Shown here: positions 24,192-36,937 of the stretch, in pieces | Layout: every line of letters starts with the position of its first letter | How positions within the stretch are numbered: the stretch's first letter is position 1 | Source: Cyclaneusma minus | Lineage: Eukaryota > Ascomycota > Leotiomycetes > Marthamycetales > Marthamycetaceae | NCBI GenBank assembly: GCA_037179335.1 | Contig: JAKZHN010000069.1 | Span: forward strand, 1-52,412 | Length of the DNA stretch: 52,412 bases | Direction: 5' to 3' | Position numbers and translations under genes: made by a program | The notes under the pieces: model-generated | What the model was told of the DNA's origin: nothing | Seen by the model: only the letters and a program-made list of their open reading frames with translations | Databases searched by the model: none

Positions 24192-24192
<1 letters not shown>

Positions 24193-24234
<42 letters not shown>
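24193..24234. repeat. (AAT)n microsatellite
   Basis: About 14 consecutive AAT/TAA units within the inner retrotransposon. Confidence 0.9.
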
Positions 24235-24235
<1 letters not shown>

Positions 24236-27200
24236 GCTTTTTAAAAAAAGCTTATTATTGAAAAGCCTAATTTTATAAGCCCTGCCCTTTAAATAATTAA
24301 AAACGCCCTTTATATTTCTATTATTTATAATAATTAAAAGGTAAAATATAATAACGTTTTTAATTTTCGCAAATTTGGTAAATTTTCTATTGAAAATTTT
24401 GGCTTGGTTAATTTAGTTTATATAATATATAAAGTTTAACTTTTAATTACTTTAATATATAATTTTTATATAATTTTATTTATTTATAATATATAATTAA
24501 AATTAGGCTTAATGTAAATTTTTATATTTTTTTAATAAAATAATGGTTTATATATGCTTTATATACACAATGTTTTTTTTATATATATTTTTAAAATTAT
24601 ATATTATTTTAAATAATTATAGGGCTTATATAGGCGTTTTAATATAATGGTAATTTAAATGGTATTAAATATTTTTTAATGCAACCAAAAATTGCGGATT
24701 CGATTTTAGCCATAAGCTAAAATCCGGTTTTTTAGCACAAGTTTAAATTTATTATTTATATAGTTTGCTTTAAATAGCATTTAATAATTAAAAATTTATA
24801 TATAAAAATAATATAAATCCTTTTTATTTTTTATATATAAAAATATATAGGCATATGTATAATTGCCTGTTTAATAATATATAGTTTGATTTAAATATAT
24901 TTAAAAAAATCCAAATTTATATAATTTGGTTTAAATAATGCTTTTATAAATTATTTTAATATTAATATGCTTGGATTATTAAGCTAAAAATAATATAAGG
25001 GGTTTTTGTTTTTTTTAAAACCTTATAAAAAAGAATAAATTAAAAATTATAATGCTTTTTTATAAACCCTATTATTATATTAAAATTTGCTAAATATATT
25101 AATTTCGCAAAGCCAATTAAAAGCTAATAATAAAATAAAAATAGGTATGAGCCCTTTTATAGTTTTTAATTTAATGGGTTTTAAAAATTAAAACTTATAT
25201 GCTTTTTCCGTTTTTTTGGTGGCGGTATTTATATGCGCTTTTTTTTTAATTCTTTTTTAAAAATTTAGGGCTATAATGTTTTTTAAGGCCTAATTTGGTT
25301 TTTCGATAATTTTATTATAGCCCGTTTATTTTATTTTATATTTTATTTTAAACTTTTATCCAATCTATATTACTCGTTTAGCTATAATATAATTTAAAAA
25401 CTATTTTTATTTTATTTTTTATTATTGCTGGCAATTACTAATTTATAATTTTTTATAATAATAGAAAATTAATTAAGGCCTATATTAAAAAATTTATATA
25501 TAATATATTATATATTTTACTAAATAGGTTTAATTTATAATTATAAATATTTTTATCTTAACTATTTTGTATTTAGCGTATTTTTAATTTAGCATTTTAT
25601 TAAAATGGTTTATATATAGGTTTTTTAAATTTAATTATATTTTATTGCCGATTTTAAATTTATTAGCTTATCTTTAATATCGGTTTTGATATTTTGATAT
25701 TTTTATATTCTTTCTTGCGCATTTACTATAATATATTATTTCTAATTTTTTTTTAGCTTTTTTAGCTTTGCAATTAAAATAATTATTTAATTGGCAGTAA
25801 GTTTAAAGCTAGCAAAAATAAATGAAATATTAAAATTAAATGGCTTTATATTATATTTATAGATTATAAAAAAAGGGCTTATTTTTATTATTTTTATTAT
25901 ATAAATATTAATTAAAAGCTGGATATATAATAATAATTTCGCCTATTTTTTTGGTTATAATTTATAAAAATTTGTATAAACTTTTTAATAATTATATTTA
26001 TTTATTTTATAGCTCTGTTTATTTCCGGGTAAAAGGCTGTAAATAAAAACTTTTTTATTTTTAGCAGCTTATAAAACACCTTTTAAAATAGGCTAATAAA
26101 TTGCGGTTTTTAATTAAAAATAATATGCAAAAATAGGCTATAATATAAATAACAAAATTTAATAAAAAAGTTTGTTGTTAATTTTATTATAATTCTTTAA
26201 GGGTTAAATAACCATTTTCTTATTTAAATAATATTTATATAATTATTGCTTTTTAATAAATTAATTATAAAATTCATTAAAATTTGCAACCAAACTCGAT
26301 CCGGAATTGGTAAAGGCTTTAAAAATCCATGTTTTTTATTTTTCAAGCCTTTATATAGCGGTATAAATTGCAGTTTATAATATATTGTTTTATATTTTAT
26401 TTTATAAAGGGCTAAAAAACCGTTTAAATAATATTTTATATATACATTTTATATTGAAATAGCTTGCAATAATATTATTATACAATTTTTAAATAAATGT
26501 TATTTTTAAAAATTCGTATTTTGGTATTTATAGCCTTTATGTACTTTTGTACGTTATTTGGTTTTTATTGTTTAGGCCGAAATTTATAATTAATATAATT
26601 AATATTTATTTTAATAATAAATAGTTTATATTTTTGTCCTTTCGCTTTTTTAAAAAAAGGCTTTTAATTTATATATATAAAAGGTTCAACCTTTTTTTTG
26701 AATTAAACGCGTTTTTTTATATTTTAGCTATATTGGTTAAATTTAATAATCTATTTATTATTAATATTAAAATAGCTATTTTATTTATAATTTTCTTTAA
26801 TAAAATAGCCGTTTTATAAATAAATTGCTTTTTTAACAAATTTATTAGCATATTTTGGTTTCGCCTTAATAAGGCATTTGCTATAATATTTTATTTTTTT
26901 GGTATATATACAATTATAAAATTATAATTCGCTAATAAAAAAGCCTATTTTATTTATTATTTAAATAGCATTTAAGCTATTATAAAATATTTTAAATTTT
27001 TATAATTCATTTATATTTAAAATAGCCCTTATATTATTTTTAAACTAATTGCAAACTTTTTAAAGCATTTAATAATTGGTAATAATTTTTTATTATAAAT
27101 CGGGTAATTGCATTTTATATATATTTTTTAAAAAAGCAATAGCTTATACTATTTTATTATTTTTTATTTAAAATAGCGCTTTGCCTATATTATATTTTAA

Positions 27201-27559
27201 AGCATTGGTTTTTATATACATTTTAAGCTTTAGATTAAATGCTATTAAAATTAGGATAAAAATAAATATTTTTTTAAATTATATAAACGCCTTTTTAGCT
27301 TTTGCCATTTATTTAAAATGCTGGTTTTTTTTTAACCAAAGCTATAATAGATAAATAAAGCTTAGAAAAGATTTATATAAATTTTTTATAAAAATTGGCA
27401 AATTTTAAAAATCTTTAAATGCCTTTTAGGCTGGTAGGGGAAAGCCAATTGGTAATGGCTTTAAGTTTTTTGGGATTTATAATTATTTATTATAAAATGC
27501 CATTATTATAATTGGCTTTAATAATAAAATTTAAATATTTAATAAACTTAAATTTAAAT

Positions 27560-27760
27560 TTGTATTTATTAATATCCAATTATAGCCCGGCCTTTTTTAA
27601 TTGTTTTAGAACTTTTTATATATGCTTGCGGTATAGCTTTAAAAAGCCGTTTATACAAATTAGTATATTATTTATATATGCTAAATAAAAATCGTTTAAA
27701 TATTTGGCTAAACAGTAATTAATATACCGCTAAAAAATGCTTAAGGCATTAACCAGCCTA
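27560..27760 (-). pseudogene. Ty3/gypsy reverse transcriptase relic of the inner element
   Basis: Minus-strand translation around 27,600-27,740 gives RYINYCLAKYLNDFYLAYINNILI, the region of the polymerase catalytic box with both catalytic Asp changed to Asn. Stops are TAA or TAG at positions expected from CAA or CAG. The region from KAGL onward also follows the family. It is inactive. Confidence 0.75.
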
Positions 27761-30165
27761 AAAGAAATTACTATTTATTTATATAATTTATATTAAATAC
27801 AAAAAGCCATTATTTACTTATTTTTTTTAGCAATTTTAATTTTATAAAATACTATAATTATATCCAATTTGGTAAACCATTTAGCTTATAAAATTGCTTA
27901 TAAAATTTTGTAAATTAGGAAAAAGGGATAGCGGTTTTTGTTAAATATTTTATTTAAAGCCCGATAATTTATATAAAAGCGCAAGCCTTTTTCTAATTTT
28001 TTTATAAATAATATTAAGGCTATTGCCGGTAAATTATTTATTTATATAAATCCCTTTTTTAAATACCTAATAAAGTTCTTTTTTAGTATTAAAAGCTTTT
28101 TCCGGCTTATTTTATATATAAATTTCTAAAATACAACGGGATTTTTGCCGTTTACTTTTTTTAATTTAATATAATGGTTAATTTTAAAATTTCGGTGGAA
28201 AAGCAGCTTATTTGCTTTTTTCCGGTTAAATTTATTCAATATATTTTATTAATACTTTGGCAAAACCTTTTTTGGATTTATAAGCACCTTAAGTTTTAAA
28301 GCCTTTTTTATATTGGTTAAAAAACAGGCAAAAATCTATATACTTTTTGGCAAGCCTGGTAAATACTATTATATTAATATTTATAATATTTATTTTCCGG
28401 TATAAGTTTTTCCATTAATTGCTAATTATTTAGCTATTTTATATAAAGCTTAATGTTTTATAGGCATTAATTACTGTTTTTTTTATATTTTAACCAGGTT
28501 TATTTTAATATTATATTATAGTTATAATATAATATTATATATATAGCTGCTTTTTTATAATATATTTTTTAATATTTAATTAAAACCGTATTATATAAAT
28601 AACGGTTTTATAATTTAAATCGTCGCTTATATAAAAGCCGGTAAATCTCAGATTATTTAAAAAAAATGCGCTAAAAATGGGTTTTTTATATAAAAGCAAA
28701 ATTAATTATTGTAAAAAACAAATACCCATTATTAACCAAAATAATAGCATAATTTATTTAATTAATAAAAATAAAGATAATAAAAGAATTTGTTATTAAT
28801 ATATTATTTTTTAATTCCGTATTTTGCTAAAAATCTAGCTTTACAATGCGCTTTAATTTGTATTTATAAATTAAAGCAACTAGTTTTTTTTAAATTATTT
28901 ATATTCTTATTTAAATTAGCTTTAAAAAATTCAAACCCTTTCCTTTATTTTTAGGGCTTTTGCAAAAAGCTATTTACAAGCTTAAATTATATATTTTATA
29001 GCTTTGCAGCAAAAGCATTATTTTGCGGCCTTTTTAATATTTAAAACAGCTTTAATTACCTATTTTGTCTTTATACTAAAAACCGCAAACAAATTTATTG
29101 CATTTAAATTTGTATAGCTGAAAATGCTTAATACTATTTTTAGCCTTTTTGCTCTAGTGCTAAAATTCCCGTATTTGGACTTTTTAACCAAGCTTTCTAA
29201 AATTACCGTTATAATTTATAGCTTATGAATATATAAAATATATTATAAAAAAATTAATATATTAGCAAAGGCAATTATGGCGGTAAAGCTGGTAAATAGT
29301 TTTTAATAAAAAGTTTAAATTTTAAAATCCTTTAACCAATTTAAACCACCAGCTTATATTAAAAAATTAGTATATTTGGCAGTAAAGGTGCTAAATTTCT
29401 TATTATTTTTGGGCCGTTTTGGCCAGTTTATTTAGGGTTTTTATTTTAAGTTTTAGGTTATTATATATTAAGTTTAATTGCTTTTATAATGTTATTAGGA
29501 ATTTAATAATAAGGGTGGAAACTCTGGCAATATAGACTTTAATTTAAGGCTAAATTTATTTTGCGACCGTTTTTAATACTCGATTATAAATATATCAAAA
29601 TTGTATATTAGTCGATTAATTTAATAAATTCATTCGAATTTTAGCCTTTATTTTTTTAAATAGGGTATTTCCTTTTACTAAATCTTTTAAAAGAGTCGAT
29701 TTTTAATAATATTTGATATTTATAAACCGCTAAAATACTCGTTTTAAAAATGCTAGCAAAGGCTGCTTTTATATTATTGAATTTTACTGCTTCGATTGCT
29801 TTATAGCATTTGTTTTTTACGGCTGCAATTTTTTAAATATAATTATTTTTTATATTGGCGAGCTGATTTTAAATATAAGCTGCCGTTTATTAAATTTTTT
29901 TAGCCCTTTTTATTAAATTTGGTTAATAGGGCGGCTAATATAATATATTTATTTAAAAAACCCCTTTATTAGTGCTAAATAGCAACGTTTTTAACATGCT
30001 AAATAGTTTAGGCTTTAGCTTAATATTGTTAAGCTATTGCATATATAGCGGCTTGCTATTAAAAAGTAAAAGCTTGTATTTATTGCGCAAAAAAATAATT
30101 TTTGTTTTTATTTATTTTCAGCTTTGCTAATATTTTATTAAGTTTTTTAAGCGAGTTTAAAATTA

Positions 30166-30509
30166 TATTATAATTTAATGCCTTATAATAAAACTAATTA
30201 AAGAATTTAAAATTTAATTCTAAATTAAAAAATCTAGCTTTAAAAAATAAAGGCTTGCTATTTATACTAATTCCTCCAGCCCTTATACCCTAATACTTTA
30301 TACGTGCTTAGTGCGTTAATTTGGTTTTCGAAATATTAAGCTTATATAAGGTATTGCTTATTATAATAGTAATGGCCATTGCTTTGGCGACGCCATAATC
30401 TATTTTTGGTATATATAAATGGCTATAATACCATTGTATATAAGTGCATATAATAACCTGCTAACTGAGCTTTAGCTTATTAGCACGAACGAGTCTTCAA
30501 ATCGTTACA
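30166..30509 (-). repeat. LTR of the inner element (5' LTR in element orientation)
   Basis: 344 bp. Its outer (right) end keeps GC-rich words such as CGAACGAGTCTTC where the partner LTR is AT-shifted. Its inner end is the more mutated one. Confidence 0.92.
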
Positions 30510-30989
30510 CCTTTAATAGCTGGATAATTTTTTAATTTAAAAAAAATTTAATAGCAAAAATAAAAAATACTTTATTATTAAAAAAGCTAGAAAAGCCCTA
30601 GTTATATTTTCTTTAATATTTAATATATTCGAAAATACAAATTCCAATTTATTAATATTAAAATAAGTTTTAAAGGCCGCTTTTATATATAAATTAACAG
30701 TAAAAAAAGCCCGGGATATTATAAATTAAAAGCTTGCTAATAAAATATTCAAATTACTATTAAAATCAAAAAAATAGGATTTTTATTGGATTTATTTATA
30801 AAGATTTTCCAAATTTTTAAAAAAATAAAAACATGGCATGGATTTATTTTTTATATAAAGTACATAAAGCCCTGAAAGCCCGGAAAATATTAAATAAATT
30901 AAAGGGATTAAATAATAATAATTCGCCAAATGAAAAATTATCCATTTATTTTTAAAAGGATTTTATTTTTTATTTTTTTAAAAAAACTT

Positions 30990-31337
30990 CCGATATTAAT
31001 CCGGAATATAGCCCTTATAAAATAAAAATTAAATTAAAAGCCCCCGAGAATAGCCTTAGCTATTTATTGCTATATATTATATTTAAAAAACATAATTATA
31101 ATAAAAAATTATTTGAAAAGCGATTTACAAAAAGGATTTATCAAAGCCAGCTTTTCCCTATTTATAGCATTTATTTTATTTATTAAAAAATTAAAAAAAG
31201 GCCTACGGTTTTATATAAATTATAAAAAACTCAATAAATTTATAAAAAAAACCGTTATTCGCTTTTTTTTGAAAAGATTTAGCAAAATAAAGTATTTTAC
31301 CGAATTGTGTATTTGGCAAGCTTTTCACTATATTTAA
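30990..31337 (+). pseudogene. Ty3/gypsy reverse transcriptase relic, plus strand
   Basis: The longest open stretch (31,113-31,337) reads LQKGFIKASFS, LFIKKLKKGLRFYINYKKLNKF and KIKYFTELCIWQAFHYI, the N-terminal fingers and palm of a Ty3/gypsy reverse transcriptase with its first catalytic Asp region altered. The homology stops abruptly near 31,340, where minus-strand reverse transcriptase sequence begins. Confidence 0.75.
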
Positions 31338-31549
31338 ATAAATATACTTTTTACAAGTTTTATTATAAATAAATAAATCGTCTATATAAGCTATAATAAA
31401 ATTATTAAAATATAGCTAATTCGTTATAAAAGCCAAAAAAAAACTATTTTAAATTTAAATTATTTGAAAAAGTTTAAATATTATTAGTTTTTTATTTTTG
31501 GCTATAGCCAATTGAATTTGGTAAAATACTTAACGAATATTGAATTTAA

Positions 31550-33541
31550 TAAAATATTCGGCAAATTAGTAAAATAACCCTGTTATCATGATTTTGTAGC
31601 TAAAATAACCCCGAAATCTTGGGTCTTATTCAAGCAATTTATTAAAGCTATACTTAAGCTGTTTTTATTTATCTTTTTAGGTTTCTGGATAAAAAGGCTT
31701 TTGATATTTAAAACTTTGAAAAAAAAACTCCAAAACACCAAAACCTCAATATTTTATAATTATTTAAATATAAAACCTTGGTTTTCGGGGTTAAAGCCTA
31801 ACCCCCAAAAATAATTTATATAACACTTTAATAGCGCTACCAATTTTTATAATAATTGATTTTCGTTTTTTAATTTAAATAAAAAAATGGCCGGGCATTT
31901 CAAAAAATATTGTTTTACAATTTTATTTGCGCATTAAGCATATTAAAAATAATTTCAAAAAAAAACTGTTATCAAATATTTAAACCTAAAAACTATAATT
32001 TGCATTAATTATATTTCCACTATTTTTAAAAATAATTAAATTCCAATTTTTAATAATTAATTTTATTGCTTTAAAAGTATTTTCTTAAAGCATTATTAAG
32101 GGCGCCGAAAAGCGCTTGAGCTTTTTAATACCCAAATTTTGCAATTAAATAGCAATCCACAACGCAATAAAATTAATTATCCAAGCGATTATAATAATTA
32201 AATTAATTAAAAAGATTAATTATTAAAAAACAGAATTTAATTATTTTTAAAAGCGGTGGAATTCCGACAAAATCAAGTTTTTATAGCCTATAAAACGGCT
32301 TGTAAAACGGCTTGGCTAAGCGTTTTCCAGCAAGCGCTTAAATAGCGCAAATTTAATTTTGTTTTAACTCCATTATTTTTAAAAATAATTGATTTTTAAT
32401 TTTTAATAATTGATTTTTTTAATTGATTTTACAATAAAATATATTAATCCATTTACTTTTATCACGTTAGAAATGCTTTTTTAAAGCATGCTAAATAACA
32501 CTAGAAGCTAAAAGCGCTAAGCCAAACGTGGATTTGATTTTGTTAAAATTCTACCAATTTAAAAAATAATTGAATTCTGACTTTTGCAAATTGATTTTCT
32601 CAATTAATTTAGCTATTATAATCGCTCAAATAATTAATTTTATCGCGTTATAGATTGCTATTCAATTGCAAGCCTTGGTCGCTAGGGAGCGCTGGAAAGC
32701 GCAAACTTGAAGTTATTGGAATTCCATTAGTTTTAATAATAATTAAATTCTGTTTTTTAATAATTGATTATCTTATTTAATTCTATAATAAAATGCTTTT
32801 AAACAATTAATTTTATCGCTTTAAAAGCGGCTTTTTAATACTGCAAGCCTTGCAAGCAGCCACTTTAATTTGCAGCCAGAAATCCACAATGCAACAAAAT
32901 TAATTATTTAAGCGATTATAATAGTCAGATTAATTAAGGAAACTAATTATTAAAAGTCAGAAATTAATTATCTTTAAAAGTGGTGGCGCTATAATTATCT
33001 TAAATATCGGGGTCATTTTAGCAACATGATTTTGGTAATACACAAGGTGATTTTAATAACACATTTGCCCTCGGTTTATTACGCTATAACTTTGCCAAGG
33101 TTTAATATTATTTAAATCTCTCTTTTAATTATTGAAGTTTGGCCAATTTAAACAGCACTTTTAATATAAAGCTCTATAAAAAGGTATTTTTAAAGGGCTT
33201 ATTTTAATTGCTCAAAACAACGACTTTTGGTATTTTCAGGTTTTGGGGTCAGGCAATAACCCCAAAGTTTAAAAAATTAATAATAATTCAAGCTAGCAAT
33301 AAAAATATAGGTTTTTTAATTTTCTTAGTAAAATTAAAATATAAGATAATATAATATAAGATAATATAATATAATATAAGATAATATAAGATAATATAAG
33401 ATAATATAAGATAATATAATATAAAAACAATAACCAAAAAACTCAATTTCTTGCAATTTGCCCGCAATCTTTATTTTCAGGGTTATTTTAGCTACAAAAT
33501 CATGATAATAGGGTTATTTTAGCATTTTGCCGTAAAGTATT
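31550..33541. mobile_element. TIR DNA element with 9-bp target duplication (MULE-like?)
   Basis: Inverted termini of about 50 bp start CGGCAAA at 31,559 and end TTTGCCG at 33,532. Each contains TTATCATGATTTTGTAGC flanked by two TAAAATAACCC words. The flanks are TAAAATATT (31,550-31,558) and TAAAGTATT (33,533-33,541), a 9-bp duplication differing by one A/G transition. Nine-base duplications and long termini suggest a non-autonomous Mutator-like element. The interior has about 100-bp subrepeats in both orientations (around 32,165-32,275, 32,370-32,480, 32,560-32,660, 32,730-32,850 and 32,900-32,995) and no coding frame. Confidence 0.8.
33341..33424. repeat. 10-bp AT tandem repeat
   Basis: ATAATATAAG is repeated with small slips inside the right part of the TIR element. 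Confidence 0.85.
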
Positions 33542-33744
33542 TAATACTAAAAACTTATTTAATAATCTTTTTAATTAAGAGTAATAAATAGCCATTTTTT
33601 TATAAGAATATTAAGTTTTTTATAATTTATATAAAATCGTAAGCCACCGTTTGTTTTTTTAGCGAATAATACCGGGAATATATAAAAAGCTTAATTAGCT
33701 ATAATAAATCCAATTTTTAAATAAATTTAAAAATATTTCTTTAA

Positions 33745-36618
33745 TATAATTAATTTTTGCTAAATTATATTATAAATTAGGTATAGTTCTTATAATATTG
33801 GTTTCGTAAATTTAAATTTATAATTTTAAGGCTTATAATTTAAAAGAGTATTTAATGCTATTTTGCTGAATTTTTTTATATAATATTTATGTTTTTTTTG
33901 CAGGCGGTCTTTAATATTTTCTAGCTTGTTTTTAATTTTAATTTCCGGAAATAAAATTTTATCGATTTTTTTAATAATAATTCCAAAATAAATATAATAT
34001 TAAAATACGCTGGCTGCAATTATATAAATTTAAAATGGCTTTGGTATTATATAATGGTTAAAAATCCAATTTGGATTAATTTTTGAAAATTTTAATAGGT
34101 CCGCAATGTTTTTTTTTTTCAAATAATGGATTTTTTTTTTAAAAAAAATATAATGCTTAATTTACAAAAGCAATTGCATTATTGCTAGTATTATTTGGCT
34201 TTTAGCTATATTATGATTTTTAAAACGGAAATTAATTTAAAGAAAAACAATGCCAATTATAATTTAGCTAAAATGCATTATTTAATTCTTGCTAAATAAT
34301 AGTTATTTATTAAAATCGGAAATAATATTTATTTTAGCTTAATATTTAAAATATTTTTTAAAACCCAGAAATCGATTTTATAAAAGCTTTTTTATAAAAA
34401 TAATAGTATAAAAAATGGATTTTATTTATAATATTATTAATAAATATTTTATATATATTTTTTCCAAAAATTATATTATAATAGCCTAAATTAATAATTA
34501 CAATTGGCGTTAAATTTTGCTAATAGTTTTTTATATATAATTTGGGATAAATAGTATAAATAGTATAAATAATTAATTTAAAAATATAATTATTAAAGGC
34601 TAGAATAAAAATTGGGCAAAAAAACTTTATAGGCTTAAAATTTTTATATTTAATAAATTGCGCAATAATTTTGTAATGAATAAAAATTTCAATATTAGCC
34701 TTTAAATTTATTAAAGCTTAAATAATTAAAAACAATATTATGCCAAAAATAATAAATAAAATAAAAGAATTTATAATTATAGTAAATTGGTTTAAAACAT
34801 TAATAGCAAAAATTAAAATTAAATAAATTAAATTATTGGGGGCGATTTTGTCAATAATTAAGATTTGTTTTAAATATTTATACTATTTATAATTACTATT
34901 AATTTAGCGCCTCATACTTTAGCGGCATTAATTTTAATATTATTTTTATTAGCTAATTTATTATTAGCTTTGCTATTAATTTTATAATTTATAGCATAAT
35001 TAATAATGCATTTTAAATTAACGCAAAGCTTTAATATATAGCTATATTTGCTATAATTATAGTATTTTAAATCGAAATTAATAATAACGCTATGCAAGGC
35101 GGAAAATACGTTTTAATTTTTAAATTTAAAAAAAACACATGCGAAAATGGGTATTTTCTTTTAATTTAAAGCAAAGGATTTTAAAAATAGCAATATAAAC
35201 TTTAAAAATCAAAACGGCTATTTTATAAAATTCTTATTATAGCTAGGCATTATTTTTGGCTATTTTCTAATATTAAATAGCTATTTTAGCCAGGATTTTT
35301 AAATAAAAAATTATAATAAAAAAATTAAAGCTTTGTATTAATTTTGCATTAAAATTAATTAACCAATATTTTATTTGGCATATTTAAATAAATTGCCAAT
35401 ATTTGGAAATTAATATAAAATATATTAAAATTAATTTTGCTTTGGTATAAAAAATAAAATTCATTGAATTTTTTAAAATTGTATTTAAAATTGCTATAAA
35501 AAAGTTTATAGATTTTATATAGCTTTTTTAAAATATTAATACAAAGCTTTAAATTGCTATATTTAAAAAAAATGTATTTGCTTAATAGCAATACTTTTAA
35601 GGTTATTTTAAATAAAGGCAATTTTGCTAAATTTATTGGAAAAATATTAATTATTGGCTTTAAGTTTATTTTTAAATTAAAATAAAAAAAATATAAATAA
35701 AAAAACATTATTAAAGGCAAATAGTAGAAAAATGCATTTAGTATAATGGGGATCAAGTTTGGGCTAAATTGATTTTTTAATAAATAGGGCCTTAATTAGG
35801 GCAAATAAAGCTATATTATAAATCAAAAATAATTGGTCCGATTTGCTTTTTGGATATGCTTAAAAACGAGTAATTTAATTAATTAAATCTCGGGCTATAA
35901 TTTTAATATTGCGCAATTTATTTTTGCAAGCTTGAATTTTTTTGGGTGATGGCCAAATTTTAAAAAGCAATATTTTCGGCTTTTTTGGCATTGCTATATT
36001 TAAAAAAAATTATAAATTTATTTTAAAATTTATTAATAATAATTTAAGCTTTTTTAAAAACGTTATATAATAATTTATAGCGCTTATTTTATTATTTATT
36101 TTTTAATAATAAATAATTGCGTTTTTATTTAATATTGCGCAATTCTTTTTAAATATTAAAAAAATAGGCTTAAATATTAATCTTTAATATTATAAATTGA
36201 AAAATATATTGCAAATTATTATTAAAAAAATAAAAAGGGTTTTATATTTTTTTAGGCTTGGCGAGCTTTGCAAAACTTTTAAAGCTAAAAGGAAATTTTG
36301 CGCGCTATTTAGTTTTAAGCGGAGAAGCTATATTATTATTATTATTAATTGTGTAATTGCTAGCTTTTAAAGGCTAAATTATTTTAACTATATTTGGAAA
36401 TTAAAATTACGCAATTAACGCAAATATATAAAAAAAAATGTAAAAAAACGATTTAGACTATTTCAAAGCTATAATGCGCAGGATTTAAAATCGAGCTAGA
36501 AAATTTGCAAGAAGGGATTATAAAAGGGTAAATAAAAAGCTTAAAAGTGCGTAAAGCAGAATTTAAATTTAAAGGGCTATTAATAGCGACGGAAAAAAAA
36601 TATAAAGCTTTATTTAAA
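33745..36618. other. AT-rich interior of the outer element, unresolved
   Basis: RIP-degraded sequence between the minus-strand reverse transcriptase relic and the right LTR. Two minus-strand open stretches (34,912-35,097 and 35,355-35,756) are rich in I, N, K, F and Y and could be gag or protease relics, but I cannot identify them. Confidence 0.4.
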
Positions 36619-36831
36619 TATTATAGCTATATTAGAAAGGGTTATATAAATTAATGCAAAAATAATAAACAAAATAAATAAAGCTAAAAAACTAAAACGG
36701 ACGGGCGTTTGGCTATTTTAAATAGCTGGCAGAATCCCCGACCGGTCGCTTAGAGCGCTAGCGTGTAAACAAATAGCTACGGAGGAATCTTCCTCCGAAA
36801 GGGTCCGATTCGGGCCCGAAGCCCCGTAACA
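36619..36831 (+). repeat. Right LTR of the outer retrotransposon
   Basis: It aligns with the left LTR. Its first half is AT-shifted. The last roughly 110 bp are unmutated and GC-rich (TCCTCCGAAAGGGTCCG, CGGGCCCGAAGCCCCGTAACA), and normal composition continues into the flank. Confidence 0.88.
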
Positions 36832-36937
36832 AGACCCAAGAAAGTGCTCGACGGGATCATGGATGAGTATAGAAAGAGCTTTTAATACAGGATGAGAAAG
36901 GACTCAGTATTCATCCAACTTTGGTGGCATGACAGAG

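Larger units (their letters stand above)
22876..30514 (-). mobile_element. Full-length Ty3/gypsy LTR element nested in the outer one
   Basis: The element proper is 22,881-30,509 (7,629 bp), with target duplication CCTTT exact at 22,876-22,880 and 30,510-30,514. Both LTRs are 344 bp (22,881-23,224 and 30,166-30,509) and in element orientation read TGTAA..TGACA, the canonical TG..CA form. A purine-rich tract just inside the left LTR (complement of 23,225-23,239) fits the polypurine tract of a minus-strand element. A reverse transcriptase remnant reads on the minus strand near 27,580-27,760. The whole element is RIP-mutated and has no intact open frame. Confidence 0.92.
31345..33740 (-). pseudogene. 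Second Ty3/gypsy reverse transcriptase relic, split by a TIR element
   Basis: On the minus strand the part above 33,533 reads FPVLFAKKTNGGLRFYINYKKLN and continues to a KYFT-type motif. The part below 31,558 resumes at YFIKFNIR and reaches IAYIDDLFIYNKTCKK, keeping the YxDD catalytic pair. The interruption is exactly the 31,559-33,532 element. In-frame TAA and TAG codons show that it is dead. It faces the plus-strand relic at 31,340, so a third retroelement fragment or a rearrangement is needed. Confidence 0.7.
19022..36836 (+). mobile_element. RIP-mutated LTR retrotransposon, host of nested insertions
   Basis: The element proper is 19,027-36,831. Its target duplication AGACC is exact at 19,022-19,026 and 36,832-36,836. 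The LTRs (19,027-19,238 and 36,619-36,831) end in TRT..TARYA, and differences between them are almost all C/T or G/A. Plus orientation is suggested by a Gag-type zinc-knuckle remnant (22,336-22,377) and a Ty3/gypsy reverse transcriptase remnant at about 30,990-31,337. Subtracting the inner LTR element and the TIR element leaves about 8.2 kb, a normal length. Because minus-strand reverse transcriptase remnants also occur in it, the orientation is not final. No intact gene remains. Confidence 0.85.
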
